A stretch of DNA of 33,996 nucleotides from a virus (IMGVR_UViG_3300036770_006768:1-33996); one strand, 5' to 3'. Shown: positions 7,011 through 13,326, numbered from the stretch's first letter. Notes: a model not told the origin generated them from the letters alone. A program made the numbers and translations.

Positions 7011-7265
7011 TTAGGTTAGGTCATTCTTCTTGGAGGTTTGATGAAACTGCCCCTCATTCCTTTCAAACTGGACAACTTCTCTATAAGTAGGCACAGTTAG
7101 CTGTCCAAAATAAAGATCGCAGTCCCTCAATACTACTTCACCATTTCTTTTTAACAGAAAATTAGTTACATTATCAAGCGAGTACGGGTCTAATGCTCCT
7201 TCGTGAAGGGCAATTACCTCATAATGAATAGTGTCGAATTGATATTGGGCGATTACAGTTTGCAT
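7011..7265 (-). CDS. Small hypothetical protein
   Basis: 84 residues, AAAGGGA before the ATG. VIAQYQFDTIHYEVIALHEGA and LLKRNGEVVLRDCDLYFGQLTV look like beta hairpins; the tail is hydrophilic. Follows the gene at 7283 by 17 nt. A promoter (TTGCGA, 17 bp, TACAAT) lies left of it near 6971. Confidence 0.6.
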   Translation of the reverse strand: MQTVIAQYQFDTIHYEVIALHEGALDPYSLDNVTNFLLKRNGEVVLRDCDLYFGQLTVPTYREVVQFERNEGQFHQTSKKNDLT

Positions 7266-7282
7266 TATGTCCCTTTCAAAAA

Positions 7283-7516
7283 TTATAGAGAATACTCACA
7301 AAAAGATTTTAATGTATTATTATACACAGGAGAATGATAAACTCCAACACTCAACCCCCTTTGTTGATAAAAGACTCCCTTACGAAAGTCTATGGGGCCA
7401 ATTTCGTGATCTATTTTTTGTATAAAATCATTAGCATAATCTTCAGCCGCCCAATAATCAATAAATGACTTACAGTCTTCCACAGAATTGTCTCTTACTA
7501 CAACAAAGGTATACAT
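7283..7516 (-). CDS. Small hypothetical protein
   Basis: 77 residues with AGGAG before the ATG. YTFVVVRDNSVEDCKSFIDYWAAEDYAND resembles the start of small phage proteins with a beta-alpha unit. Expressed with 7818 and the tiny membrane peptide between them. Confidence 0.6.
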   Translation of the reverse strand: MYTFVVVRDNSVEDCKSFIDYWAAEDYANDFIQKIDHEIGPIDFRKGVFYQQRGLSVGVYHSPVYNNTLKSFCEYSL

Positions 7517-7526
7517 TATATTTCTC

Positions 7527-7592
7527 CTAAATAGTAATTAACCAAAGCCAAGCTACACAAACACCAAAAATAAGCGATATATCAGTTATCAT
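7527..7592 (-). CDS. 21-residue membrane micropeptide
   Basis: Starts inside the last codons of the gene at 7582-7818 (ATG 7592) and stops just before the AGGAG of the gene at 7516. ISLIFGVCVAWLWLITI is one hydrophobic helix. The VCVAWLW core resembles SCVAWVV in the 26-residue peptide at 19700-19780, which supports both as real. Confidence 0.45.
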   Translation of the reverse strand: MITDISLIFGVCVAWLWLITI

Positions 7593-7818
7593 TTATTTTC
7601 TCCATTAGTTTATCAAATTTTATCTGACACTCTTCCATAGTTCCTTCCCATATAAAATGACCACCACAAAAAAACTCAATAGCCCCATCACACTCCTCAT
7701 AAGAATCACACTGGAGAACTGGTCCCATTTCATTCATTATGGTGAATTTCATTTTTTTCTCCGTAGAGGGTTGGTTTTCTGGTTTTTCGCCCAAAACAAT
7801 ACTATTTTCTTTCTGCAT
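7582..7818 (-). CDS. Small hypothetical protein
   Basis: 78 residues from ATG 7818. FTIMNEMGPVLQCDSYEECDGAIEFFCGGHFIWEGTMEECQIKFDKLME has four Cys in an acidic domain. Promoter TTGACT, 16 bp, TATAGT at 7862-7889. No family recognised. Confidence 0.6.
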   Translation of the reverse strand: MQKENSIVLGEKPENQPSTEKKMKFTIMNEMGPVLQCDSYEECDGAIEFFCGGHFIWEGTMEECQIKFDKLMEKINDN

Positions 7819-7893
7819 AACCAAAGAGTCCCAAGGGGACGCAGACTATCCCAGACTATTCACTATACCACACAAAACCAAAAAGTCAAGGGG

Positions 7894-7977
7894 TCAGCCT
7901 AACCTTACTTTTCGTACAGTTTTAGAATTAGAGGATTTTATAATAGATATTCTACAATTATTTTTTCTAATCCTCAT
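7894..7977 (-). CDS. 27-residue basic peptide
   Basis: ATG 7977 follows GAGGTG and a promoter near 8000-8030 (TTGTGG, 17 bp, TATAAT). The peptide carries nine Arg or Lys (MRIRKNNCRISIIK...VRKVRLG). The coding strand also forms a GAGGATT/AATCCTC stem, so an sRNA is an alternative. Confidence 0.35.
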   Translation of the reverse strand: MRIRKNNCRISIIKSSNSKTVRKVRLG

Positions 7978-8109
7978 ATTATAGCACCTCTGCCTACTAT
8001 TATACCACAGACGCCCACCCGCCACAAGTCTAGCATTATCAAGGGGTTACATCGAATCATTAGTCGCAATTTGGAAGGGGTCGAAACTAGTGATTGATTA
8101 GTAGGCAAT

Positions 8110-8172
8110 ATGTCATTTTGGCAGGGGGTTGCCATTTTGGCAGACGCGGTACAAAAGCTGCCATTTTGGCAT
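8110..8172. repeat. Palindrome cluster, three hairpins
   Basis: Hairpins at 8110-8124, 8129-8143 and 8158-8172. The last two have the standard 14-bp spacer (ACGCGGTACAAAAG); the first is an extra copy 4 bp away and has TGTCA, a U-G change on the plus strand. Confidence 0.85.
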
Positions 8173-8187
8173 ACAGACTCAAATCCT

Positions 8188-8250
8188 CTAAGAGTCTTCA
8201 ACTGGCTGACTGTGCCATATCTGCCGAATCTGAAAGATTGGGCTGGACAA
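8188..8250 (+). repeat. ~65-nt dispersed element, copy 4
   Basis: AAGAGTCTTCAACTGGCTGACT, then AATCT-GAA-AGATT: both sides of the hairpin differ from other copies and still pair, a compensatory change. Confidence 0.7.
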
Positions 8251-8310
8251 AACTGTAATGTATGCTATGTGAGACGTTAAGTATGGTTAGTGTCTCATAT
8301 AGATAACATT

Positions 8311-8377
8311 ATGCCATTTTGGCAGGAGGCGTCCCCGGCCTGCCATTTTGGCAGTCGCCAAGCTGCCATTTTGGCAC
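8311..8377. repeat. Palindrome cluster, three hairpins
   Basis: 8311-8325, spacer GAGGCGTCCCCGGC, 8340-8354, an 8-bp spacer, 8363-8377. All three have TTT centres. Confidence 0.85.
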
Positions 8378-8386
8378 CCAGGAATG

Positions 8387-8420
8387 AAAAGGGGGCCGCC
8401 AGCCTATGCCAGCAGCCCCC
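8387..8420 (-). terminator. Intrinsic terminator after the DUF932-type gene
   Basis: GGGGGC and GCCCCC pair on the minus-strand transcript, followed by UUUU. It lies 30 nt after the stop. Confidence 0.8.
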
Positions 8421-8448
8421 AATTTAAACCAGGCGATTTTATTCGATC

Positions 8449-9399
8449 CTAGAGAGCGTTCGCAAACTCCAGAGCCGAAGTAAAGGCGTCCGAATTATCG
8501 TTCGCACCTTGACCGAACCAGAGCGAGTCGATCCGGTTGTCGGCGTTGCGACCCTTGGCATAGTTCAGGTATTCATTGACACCATTATATGCCGCCCACC
8601 AAGTTCCCTTGACACCGGGGAGCGACTGACGCGGACCTTCGATCCGGGTCATAATATCAGCGATGATATTCTTGGTACGAGTCGAGATGTCCTCGATAGG
8701 AGTTTTCTCAACACCCAAAACCACCTTGACATAAGCATCGATGTCTCTTGCACTGAAATTCTTGGACGCAAGAAAGCGATACTGTTCAGCGGTCGCTTCA
8801 AACTGGACATTGATATTATCCATAATGTCACGTACCTTTTCCAGATTGACTTTCTGCGAACGAGTATGTCGGATGCGAATAAGCTGAGAGCCAGAATCCT
8901 TGCTATGAGCCATAGCCATAGTGTTCGCACACACAACTCGGATGGGAGTATATCCCACGCGAATAGCGGTCGTACCATTGTGACTATTGGAAAGCAGGAT
9001 GAACTTGCAGACAGTATCATCGCCAACAATTTCGGAGCAATCGCGGTTCAGTTGGGCAAGAACCCAAACCTTTTCGCCGTTATGGAGCGATCCGGCGGTA
9101 TGCAGATTGCACTCGCCAGCATCCAGAAACGGCTGGAACCAATCGAAAGCGTCTTTATTCTGAAGTGGCACATAACGTGGGCCGACTACAGAGAAAATAC
9201 GCCCATCGCTCACGCGATAGGTAGCCTTTTCCGGCAGAGCTTCGCCGTCAACAGTCTGAATAGCCTTCAGACCAACTTCCCAATTCAATCCCGACGCATC
9301 AATAGCGTCAGCAATAGTAATCTTGTCATCGACCTTATTGCCAAGACCATGCCAAGGGGTTTCACCAGCGAACATCATCGTTTCAACAGCAGCACTCAT
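8449..9399 (-). CDS. DUF932 family phage/plasmid-like protein
   Basis: 316 residues from ATG 9399. An earlier in-frame ATG (9438) is excluded because it lies 2 nt after the -10 box and so before the transcription start; 9399 has GAGGAAAC upstream. Typical family sequence is visible: ETPWHGLGNKV near the N-terminus, YRVSDGRIFSVVGPRYVPLQN, ILLSNSHNGTTAIRVGYTPIRVVCANTM, and WWAAYNGVNEYLNYAKG near the C-terminus. DUF932 proteins are widespread in phages and plasmids, and their biochemical role is not established. Promoter TTGACA, 16 bp, TATAAT at 9441-9468. Longest gene in the window. Confidence 0.9.
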   Translation of the reverse strand: MSAAVETMMFAGETPWHGLGNKVDDKITIADAIDASGLNWEVGLKAIQTVDGEALPEKATYRVSDGRIFSVVGPRYVPLQNKDAFDWFQPFLDAGECNLHTAGSLHNGEKVWVLAQLNRDCSEIVGDDTVCKFILLSNSHNGTTAIRVGYTPIRVVCANTMAMAHSKDSGSQLIRIRHTRSQKVNLEKVRDIMDNINVQFEATAEQYRFLASKNFSARDIDAYVKVVLGVEKTPIEDISTRTKNIIADIMTRIEGPRQSLPGVKGTWWAAYNGVNEYLNYAKGRNADNRIDSLWFGQGANDNSDAFTSALEFANAL

Positions 9400-9510
9400 C
9401 TTCGTTTCCTCTTCTTGTGGGTTATCGTTCCGTTTCATGGATTATACCAGAGCATTCGGGGGTGTCAAGGGTCTGGTTTGCGGAAAAATAAAGTTTTCGA
9501 GTCACTACTT

Positions 9511-9527
9511 TTGGCATGGGAGTTGCT
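9511..9527 (+). promoter_or_regulatory. TTGGCAY-N5-TTGC element
   Basis: TTGGCAT-GGGAG-TTGCT, leftmost example found; followed directly by a hairpin pair. Confidence 0.5.
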
Positions 9528-9534
9528 GGGGCGT

Positions 9535-9578
9535 CTGCCATTTTGGCAGGCCCGGTAGGTGATCTGCCATTTTGGCAG
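9535..9578. repeat. Hairpin pair
   Basis: Two perfect CTGCCA-TTT-TGGCAG copies, spacer GCCCGGTAGGTGAT. The stop codon of the gene at 9579 begins at the next base. Confidence 0.9.
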
Positions 9579-9938
9579 TCACGCAACGGCTTCTTTTTCC
9601 AGTTCCTTAGAAAGCCTCTGAGGTTTATTCATCCAAGGTTGTGGAGCGATATTTATAAACCAATCTTGGATAGATGGAATAAATCCACAATCTTCTTGAA
9701 CGTGCTGTTCTCCCACCCATCGAGTTGGGATTACCTTACCAGTAGAAAGAGTAATGGTATTACCAAATACTCTGGCACATTCATAGATACCCTGAGAATG
9801 ATGTCGCAAAGCACGATGGCGAAAGTCACCAAACATTTCTTTAGAGGCATCAAACCATTCATGAATATCCATATAGTCAGCAACTTCTCCACCCCACTTC
9901 TTTACGGATGAAAGAGAATGATGATAAGGATTAGACAT
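9579..9938 (-). CDS. DUF6915-like protein
   Basis: 119 residues. SNPYHHSLSSVKKWGGEVADY, IHEWFDASKEMFGDFRHRALRHHSQGI, VGEQHVQEDCGFIP and DWFINIAPQPWM correspond to the conserved blocks of a small bacterial and phage family I recall as DUF6915. The invariant His residues (HH, H-RALRHH, EQH-ED) suggest metal binding, which is inference only. Stop/start overlap (TAATG) with the gene at 10273 makes a two-gene operon. Confidence 0.75.
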   Translation of the reverse strand: MSNPYHHSLSSVKKWGGEVADYMDIHEWFDASKEMFGDFRHRALRHHSQGIYECARVFGNTITLSTGKVIPTRWVGEQHVQEDCGFIPSIQDWFINIAPQPWMNKPQRLSKELEKEAVA

Positions 9939-10273
9939 TAGAGAATCTCCTCAAAATCGTTCCAAACTTCTTCACTTTCTTGACCAGACATAACCGCTGT
10001 CTCTTTTTCTACATCATACTCAACAGTTCCATTTACATAAAACTCACCAGCAAAAGAGTAATATCTGTCATAAACAGGTTTAGAAAGTTGATCTGCAAGT
10101 TCTCCGTCGATACCTTCTCCGCCCCAAGCTGGCAACGTTCCAATAGGAAAACCCGTCTCTGATAGGAGTTGAATATTTTCAACACCACCTTCGTCTCCAC
10201 CACCACTAAACTGAACTACTACCTTAGCAGCACCACGCTTACGAAGTTCTGCGAATATCTCTTTGCGATCCAT
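9938..10273 (-). CDS. Possible DUF6878-like protein
   Basis: 111 residues from ATG 10273, chosen because GGAGAAAAG precedes it and the -10 box near 10310 lies inside the longer frame. VVVQFSGGGDEGGVENIQLL, YYSFAGEFYVNGTVEYDVE and an acidic end recall DUF6878, a family found in similar settings. The match is from memory of the pattern. Promoter TTGACA, 16 bp, TATAAT. Confidence 0.55.
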   Translation of the reverse strand: MDRKEIFAELRKRGAAKVVVQFSGGGDEGGVENIQLLSETGFPIGTLPAWGGEGIDGELADQLSKPVYDRYYSFAGEFYVNGTVEYDVEKETAVMSGQESEEVWNDFEEIL

Positions 10274-10356
10274 TTCTTTTCTCCGGGTTATCGTTTCCTG
10301 TTCACTGATTATAGCATAGGTGCAGTGGCTGTCAACAGTTTTTTCGCTGGCTATCG

Positions 10357-10773
10357 TCATAATTTCGAATCTGGTAGATTGAGTGGAACATAATCGTTGG
10401 AGATAGAATATTCAAAAGCTTTTATCTGATCTAGATTATCAATACTCAGAATAAGCTTTCCAGTTTTTCTAATTTGATTTTCTTGCCACTTTACATTAGC
10501 AGTAGCATTCTTGCTCATTCTCCAACCAGGCCATTGATGATCATTATATCTATTGAGAATAACAATCAGAGAATTTACATCGCCCCTAACATGGGCGTAT
10601 TGAGCGAATGGAAATCCACCAGTTTTTTGGAATTTAAAAGTACTAGCTTTTGGTCCCTGAATTGTATTGATATTGATTTTTAATCTAGCGTCATTAATAT
10701 GAACACTAGAAGCAATACATATAGACGAGAAGTGTATCGAGAAGAGAATGAAGAGAGTTAAGATGGGTTTCAT
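10357..10773 (-). CDS. Secreted or periplasmic protein of unknown function
   Basis: 138 residues with a clear signal peptide: MKPIL, hydrophobic core LTLFILFSIHFSSICIA, likely cut near residue 22. The mature part is mostly beta (VHINDARLKININTIQG, GKLILSIDNLD) and basic. It lies directly after the tRNA cluster and has no promoter of its own, so it is probably transcribed with tRNAs. Exported phage proteins can alter the host surface; no family match supports that here. Confidence 0.65.
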   Translation of the reverse strand: MKPILTLFILFSIHFSSICIASSVHINDARLKININTIQGPKASTFKFQKTGGFPFAQYAHVRGDVNSLIVILNRYNDHQWPGWRMSKNATANVKWQENQIRKTGKLILSIDNLDQIKAFEYSISNDYVPLNLPDSKL

Positions 10774-10776
10774 AAG

Positions 10777-10850
10777 TAGCTGCGGTGAGGGTCGAACTCA
10801 CACTGTTCGGATTTTAAGTCCGATTTCTCTGCCTGTTGGAATACGCAGCC
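10777..10850 (-). tRNA. tRNA-Leu(UAA), short variable loop
   Basis: Anticodon loop CTTAAAA on stem TCGGA/TCCGA. T arm GTGAG-TTCGACC-CTCAC, acceptor GGCTGCG/CGCAGCT, A73. The variable region is only 5 nt, whereas bacterial tRNA-Leu normally has a long arm. No encoded CCA. Confidence 0.8.
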
Positions 10851-10854
10851 ATAA

Positions 10855-10929
10855 TACCGGGAACTGGATTTGAACCAGCACTGTTATGCTTCTAAGGCAT
10901 ATGTCTCCTGCCAATTGGACTACCCCGGC
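10855..10929 (-). tRNA. tRNA-Leu(UAG), short variable loop
   Basis: Loop CTTAGAA, stem TATGC/GCATA, T arm GCTGG-TTCAAAT-CCAGT, A73. Like its neighbour it lacks the long Leu variable arm. Confidence 0.8.
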
Positions 10930-10937
10930 GTGTCAAG

Positions 10938-11011
10938 TAGGAAGTATTGGAGTCGAACCAATCTTTTGAGTACCTTATAAGAGTACGTGCCACTACCGGC
11001 GGCAACTTCCC
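10938..11011 (-). tRNA. tRNA-Ile(UAU)
   Basis: Loop CTTATAA, acceptor GGGAAGT/ACTTCCT, A73. Reads AUA directly, with no need for lysidine modification of a CAU anticodon. Confidence 0.85.
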
Positions 11012-11020
11012 ATGTTTTTT

Positions 11021-11049
11021 ATTATACACCGACGCTGGAGAAAAGTCAA
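11021..11049 (-). promoter_or_regulatory. Promoter inside the tRNA cluster
   Basis: TTGACT, 17 bp, TATAAT; serves the three leftmost tRNAs and perhaps the secreted protein. Confidence 0.7.
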
Positions 11050-11050
11050 G

Positions 11051-11123
11051 TAGACCGGGTGAGAGTCGAACTCACGATAGGCGGATTAAAAGTCCGCTAC
11101 TTTAGCCGCTAAGTTACCGATCC
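11051..11123 (-). tRNA. tRNA-Lys(UUU)
   Basis: Loop CTTTTAA on GCGGA/TCCGC, T arm GTGAG-TTCGACT-CTCAC, A73. Confidence 0.9.
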
Positions 11124-11134
11124 ATGTTCAGTCA

Positions 11135-11162
11135 AGTATACCATACCCTTCTCTGTTGTCAA
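11135..11162 (-). promoter_or_regulatory. tRNA promoter
   Basis: TTGACA, 16 bp, TATACT, just upstream of tRNA-Lys(UUU). Confidence 0.75.
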
Positions 11163-11178
11163 CCCCTCAATTTTGTGT

Positions 11179-11222
11179 CTGCCATTTTGGCAGCCTCGCT
11201 ACTCCGCCTGTCAAATTGGCAG
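11179..11222. repeat. Hairpin pair inside the tRNA cluster
   Basis: CTGCCA-TTT-TGGCAG, spacer CCTCGCTACTCCGC, CTGTCA-AAT-TGGCAG (U-G on plus). It separates two tRNA transcription units. Confidence 0.9.
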
Positions 11223-11231
11223 TGTCTGAAG

Positions 11232-11302
11232 TGAGTGATGAAAGAATCGAACTTTCGTCGAGATGTTAAGAGCATCCTATAATACCATTATACTAATCAC
11301 CC
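11232..11302 (-). tRNA. tRNA-Lys(CUU)
   Basis: Loop CTCTTAA on GGATG/CATCT, acceptor GGGTGAT/ATCACTC, A73. Confidence 0.8.
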
Positions 11303-11306
11303 GAAA

Positions 11307-11391
11307 TGCAGAGTTGGGGAGTCGAACCCTATCCTTCCGTCCAGTTCATTAAGGAACGAGCTTAGAACGCACGTACTGGCTGCAACCCTGC
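11307..11391 (-). tRNA. tRNA-like gene, long variable region, anticodon unclear
   Basis: Acceptor GCAGGGT/ACTCTGC, A73 and a TTCGACT T loop are clear. The middle can fold as GTTC-CTTAAT-GAAC (6-nt loop, UAA) or as TAAG-CTCGTTC-CTTA (CGU); neither is canonical. Possibly a decayed or remodelled Leu- or Ser-type tRNA. Confidence 0.5.
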
Positions 11392-11401
11392 GTGTCGATA
11401 C

Positions 11402-11429
11402 ATTATACATTACCGAATCGAACTGTCAA
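11402..11429 (-). promoter_or_regulatory. tRNA promoter
   Basis: TTGACA, 16 bp, TATAAT, between tRNA-Ser(GGA) and the tRNA-like gene. Confidence 0.8.
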
Positions 11430-11430
11430 G

Positions 11431-11520
11431 CGAAGGACAAGAGGATTGAACTCTCACCGGGTTTTTAATCCGGCCTACTTTTCCAAAGTAGTGCAGCAAA
11501 CCAATATCTGCCTATCCTTC
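11431..11520 (-). tRNA. tRNA-Ser(GGA)
   Basis: Loop TTGGAAA on CTACT/AGTAG, long variable arm, G73 as expected for Ser. Confidence 0.9.
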
Positions 11521-11535
11521 ATAGAACCAAACAAG

Positions 11536-11621
11536 CGGAGGCGAAAGGAATCGAACCTTCGAGGGTTTTTTAGGCCCCAGCTATTTTCAAGATAGTGTCC
11601 TCGACCTACCGGACCACCTCC
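11536..11621 (-). tRNA. tRNA-Ser(UGA)
   Basis: Loop CTTGAAA on CTAT/ATAG, long variable arm, G73. Confidence 0.9.
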
Positions 11622-11634
11622 ATATATTATCAAG

Positions 11635-11719
11635 CGGAAGTAGCAGGGTTCGAACCTGCAAGCCTTTTTAGGGGCCAACTCTTTAGCAAAGAGCTTCCTC
11701 ACCAACTCGGATTACTTCC
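11635..11719 (-). tRNA. tRNA-Ser(GCU)
   Basis: Loop TTGCTAA, long variable arm, T arm GCAGG-TTCGAAC-CCTGC, G73. Confidence 0.9.
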
Positions 11720-11724
11720 ATTAG

Positions 11725-11806
11725 CACTAGAAGTAGGACTCGAACCTACAGTGTCTTTCGACGGGAGATTAACAGTCTCCTGCGTTTACCATTCCGCCAC
11801 TCTAGT
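11725..11806 (-). tRNA. tRNA-Asn(GUU) with long variable arm
   Basis: Loop CTGTTAA on GGAGA/TCTCC, G73 as in Asn tRNAs. Unusually it has a 14-nt variable region with a GTC-GAAA-GAC hairpin and a Leu/Tyr-type D arm (TGGCGGAATGGTAAACGC). Confidence 0.85.
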
Positions 11807-11820
11807 ATGATTATCGTCAG

Positions 11821-11893
11821 GGTGGCTAATGGGAGTCGAACCCATATCACTTGATTCACAGTCAAGCCGCTTCACCAGTTAGCGTATAACCAC
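11821..11893 (-). tRNA. tRNA-His(GUG)
   Basis: Loop CTGTGAA on CTTGA/TCAAG, C73. The base at -1 is T rather than the encoded G usual for bacterial tRNA-His. Confidence 0.9.
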
Positions 11894-11895
11894 AG

Positions 11896-11966
11896 TTCCG
11901 GGGCTACGATTCGAACGTAGAATAAATGGTCCAAAGCCATTTGTGATACCATTTCACTACCCCGGA
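11896..11966 (-). tRNA. tRNA-Gln(UUG)
   Basis: Loop CTTTGGA on ATGG/CCAT, acceptor TCCGGGG/CCCCGGA, A73. Confidence 0.85.
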
Positions 11967-11969
11967 ATG

Positions 11970-12185
11970 TTAAGCGTCTCTATGCGATCCGCTTAGTTTT
12001 TTACTTTCTCTCAAATACTCAGCAATCTCTATGAGCTTCTTTCCAAGTTCTTCAATGTTGTCTGCTTCTTTTTTAGTAAGCCACGAAGCAACGTGCATGA
12101 AAAGATAATTCTCTTTACCTTTGGTTCTCACTCCAGCAACCCCGACAGACGGGTTATTAAACTCTTGTGGAAAGTTTCTCATCAT
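11970..12185 (-). CDS. Small protein within the tRNA cluster
   Basis: 71 residues. MMRNFPQEFNNPSVGVAGVRTKGKENYLFMHVASWLTKKEADNIEELGKKLIEIAEYL: a beta hairpin followed by a long amphipathic helix. ATG lies exactly 6 nt after the -10 box, with AGGTGC between, so it is leaderless or nearly so. Promoter spacer carries a palindrome. It is the only protein gene among the tRNAs and may be co-transcribed with the downstream tRNAs. Confidence 0.7.
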   Translation of the reverse strand: MMRNFPQEFNNPSVGVAGVRTKGKENYLFMHVASWLTKKEADNIEELGKKLIEIAEYLRESKKLSGSHRDA

Positions 12186-12191
12186 GCACCT

Positions 12192-12220
12192 AGTTTAGCA
12201 TAACTTCAAGAAGTTGTCAA
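12192..12220 (-). promoter_or_regulatory. Promoter with palindromic spacer operator
   Basis: TTGACA, 17 bp, TAAACT. Inverted repeat AACTTC-AA-GAAGTT at 12202-12215 lies within the spacer. Confidence 0.75.
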
Positions 12221-12221
12221 G

Positions 12222-12294
12222 TGGAGCAAGTCAGAGTCGAACTGACATGGCGAGATTTTCAGTCTCGTGCCGTGACCGCGTAGGCTATTGCTCC
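12222..12294 (-). tRNA. tRNA-Phe(GAA)
   Basis: Loop CTGAAAA on CGAGA/TCTCG, A73. Confidence 0.9.
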
Positions 12295-12304
12295 ATAATT
12301 ATCA

Positions 12305-12380
12305 GTCCTCAATGTAGGCATCGAACCCACTACCTTCTCGGTGTAAACGAGACGCTCTAGCCGAATGAGCTAATTGAGGA
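12305..12380 (-). tRNA. tRNA-Val(UAC)
   Basis: Loop TTTACAC on TCTCG/CGAGA, acceptor TCCTCAA/TTGAGGA. Discriminator C instead of the usual A. Confidence 0.85.
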
Positions 12381-12384
12381 TATA

Positions 12385-12456
12385 TCTAGAATGTCGAAAT
12401 CGAATCGCTCTTGCTTGCCCCAAACAAGCCGTGCAAACCATTACACTTCATTCTAG
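12385..12456 (-). tRNA. tRNA-Pro(UGG)
   Basis: Loop TTTGGGG on GCTTG/CAAGC, acceptor CTAGAAT/ATTCTAG, A73. Confidence 0.85.
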
Positions 12457-12476
12457 TTATTTAACAGTCTTGAACA

Positions 12477-12548
12477 AGTTGATGATAGGAGTTGAACCTA
12501 CAACTAACTTCATACCAAGAAGCTACTCTACCATTGAGTTACATCAAC
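12477..12548 (-). tRNA. tRNA-Thr(GGU)
   Basis: Loop TTGGTAT on CTTC/GAAG, acceptor GTTGATG/CATCAAC. Confidence 0.85.
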
Positions 12549-12551
12549 ATA

Positions 12552-12622
12552 AGCCAATACGAGGAATCGAACCCCGGTGTTCTCATTACAAGTGAGACGT
12601 AATTCCACTATACGATACTGGC
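12552..12622 (-). tRNA. tRNA-Thr(UGU)
   Basis: Loop CTTGTAA on TCTCA/TGAGA, acceptor GCCAGTA/TATTGGC. Confidence 0.9.
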
Positions 12623-12628
12623 AAATTA

Positions 12629-12702
12629 TGCGTCTATCCAGATTCGAACTGGAACATTCAGTTTGGAAGACTGACAGGCTAGCCGTTGAACCTCATAGAC
12701 GC
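12629..12702 (-). tRNA. tRNA-Gly(UCC)
   Basis: Loop CTTCCAA on CAGT/ACTG, acceptor GCGTCTA/TAGACGC, A73. Confidence 0.9.
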
Positions 12703-12708
12703 GTTTAG

Positions 12709-12780
12709 TGACCCTACTGAGAATCGAACTCAGATTGCTAGATTGAAAGTCTAGATTCCTAACCATTAGAAGATAGGGCC
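12709..12780 (-). tRNA. tRNA-Glu(UUC)
   Basis: Loop CTTTCAA on TCTAGA/TCTAG, acceptor GGCCCTA/TAGGGTC, A73. Confidence 0.9.
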
Positions 12781-12790
12781 ATATCATTTC

Positions 12791-12818
12791 ATTATACCAA
12801 CTCTTTTCATTCTGTCAA
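12791..12818 (-). promoter_or_regulatory. tRNA promoter
   Basis: TTGACA, 16 bp, TATAAT; drives seven tRNAs from Glu leftward to Phe. Confidence 0.8.
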
Positions 12819-12819
12819 G

Positions 12820-12890
12820 TGGACCGTAAGAGAATCGAACTCTTATTTGAAGCTTGCAAAGCTACCGTTCTCCCGTTGAACTAACAGCCC
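12820..12890 (-). tRNA. tRNA-Ala(UGC)
   Basis: Loop TTTGCAA on GTAGC/GCTTC (one T-T mismatch), A73. Confidence 0.85.
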
Positions 12891-12897
12891 ATATCTA

Positions 12898-12971
12898 TCC
12901 GCTAGGAAAGAGTCGAACTTTCGTCTCGAACTTATCAGGTTCGCATTCTAAAACCGTTGAAATACTAGCGG
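12898..12971 (-). tRNA. tRNA-Ile(GAU)
   Basis: Loop CTGATAA on CGAAC/GTTCG, acceptor CCGCTAG/CTAGCGG, A73. Confidence 0.9.
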
Positions 12972-12977
12972 TCAAAA

Positions 12978-13065
12978 GTCCCCCGTAGAAGAATTGAACT
13001 ACCCGGCAGCCACCTATTAATTTAATGCCCCGTGTTTTACAGACACAGAATAGGAGTACGAGGGA
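12978..13065 (-). tRNA. Divergent tRNA-Tyr(GUA)-like gene
   Basis: Loop CTGTAAA on TGTGT/ACACG, acceptor TCCCTCG/CGGGGGA. The D region is only about 11 nt with no GG pair, the variable region is about 30 nt, and the T stem is poor. Possibly defective or of unusual architecture. Confidence 0.55.
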
Positions 13066-13086
13066 AATTATCATCATACATATCAG

Positions 13087-13159
13087 CGATTCTACCGGGA
13101 ATCGAACCCGGATTTCCAGATGGACAGTCTAGCGTCGTGAACCGTTGGACCATAGAACC
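13087..13159 (-). tRNA. tRNA-Asp(GUC)
   Basis: Loop CTGTCCA on CTAGA/TCTGG, T arm CCGGG-TTCGATT-CCCGG, G73. Confidence 0.9.
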
Positions 13160-13165
13160 GTTAAG

Positions 13166-13237
13166 TGGGTCGTGAATGATTTGCACATTCGTCTCTGGTT
13201 TCGTAGACCAGTATACTATCTACTATACTAACAACCC
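13166..13237 (-). tRNA. tRNA-Arg(ACG)
   Basis: Loop CTACGAA on TGGT/ACCA, A73. T loop is TGCAAAT rather than TTCAAAT. Confidence 0.85.
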
Positions 13238-13243
13238 ATATTA

Positions 13244-13326
13244 TGTCGGCGGCGGGATTTGAACCACTTTAATGCGATTTCAAGTTTATGAGACTTGCGA
13301 GGACGACCAGACTCCTCTACGCCGAA
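13244..13326 (-). tRNA. tRNA-Met(CAU) with an 8-nt insertion
   Basis: Loop CTCATAA on CAAGT/ACTTG, D arm GAGG...CCTC, unpaired position 1-72 (T-C) and A73, an initiator-like feature. ATTAAAGT interrupts what would be a GCGG-TTCAAAT-CCCGC T arm. Confidence 0.7.

Larger units (their letters stand above)
7978..8448. other. Intergenic region with two hairpin clusters and one ~65-nt element
   Basis: No gene beyond the peptide at 7894-7977. It holds two clusters of CTGCCA-type palindromes, element copy 4, a GAGAC/GTCTC stem near 8272-8298, and the terminator of the DUF932-type gene. Confidence 0.7.

Noticed and set aside
8509-9558. Long open frame of 349 codons on the plus strand
   Set aside because: It is the antisense shadow of the DUF932-type gene, with no promoter or ribosome binding site.
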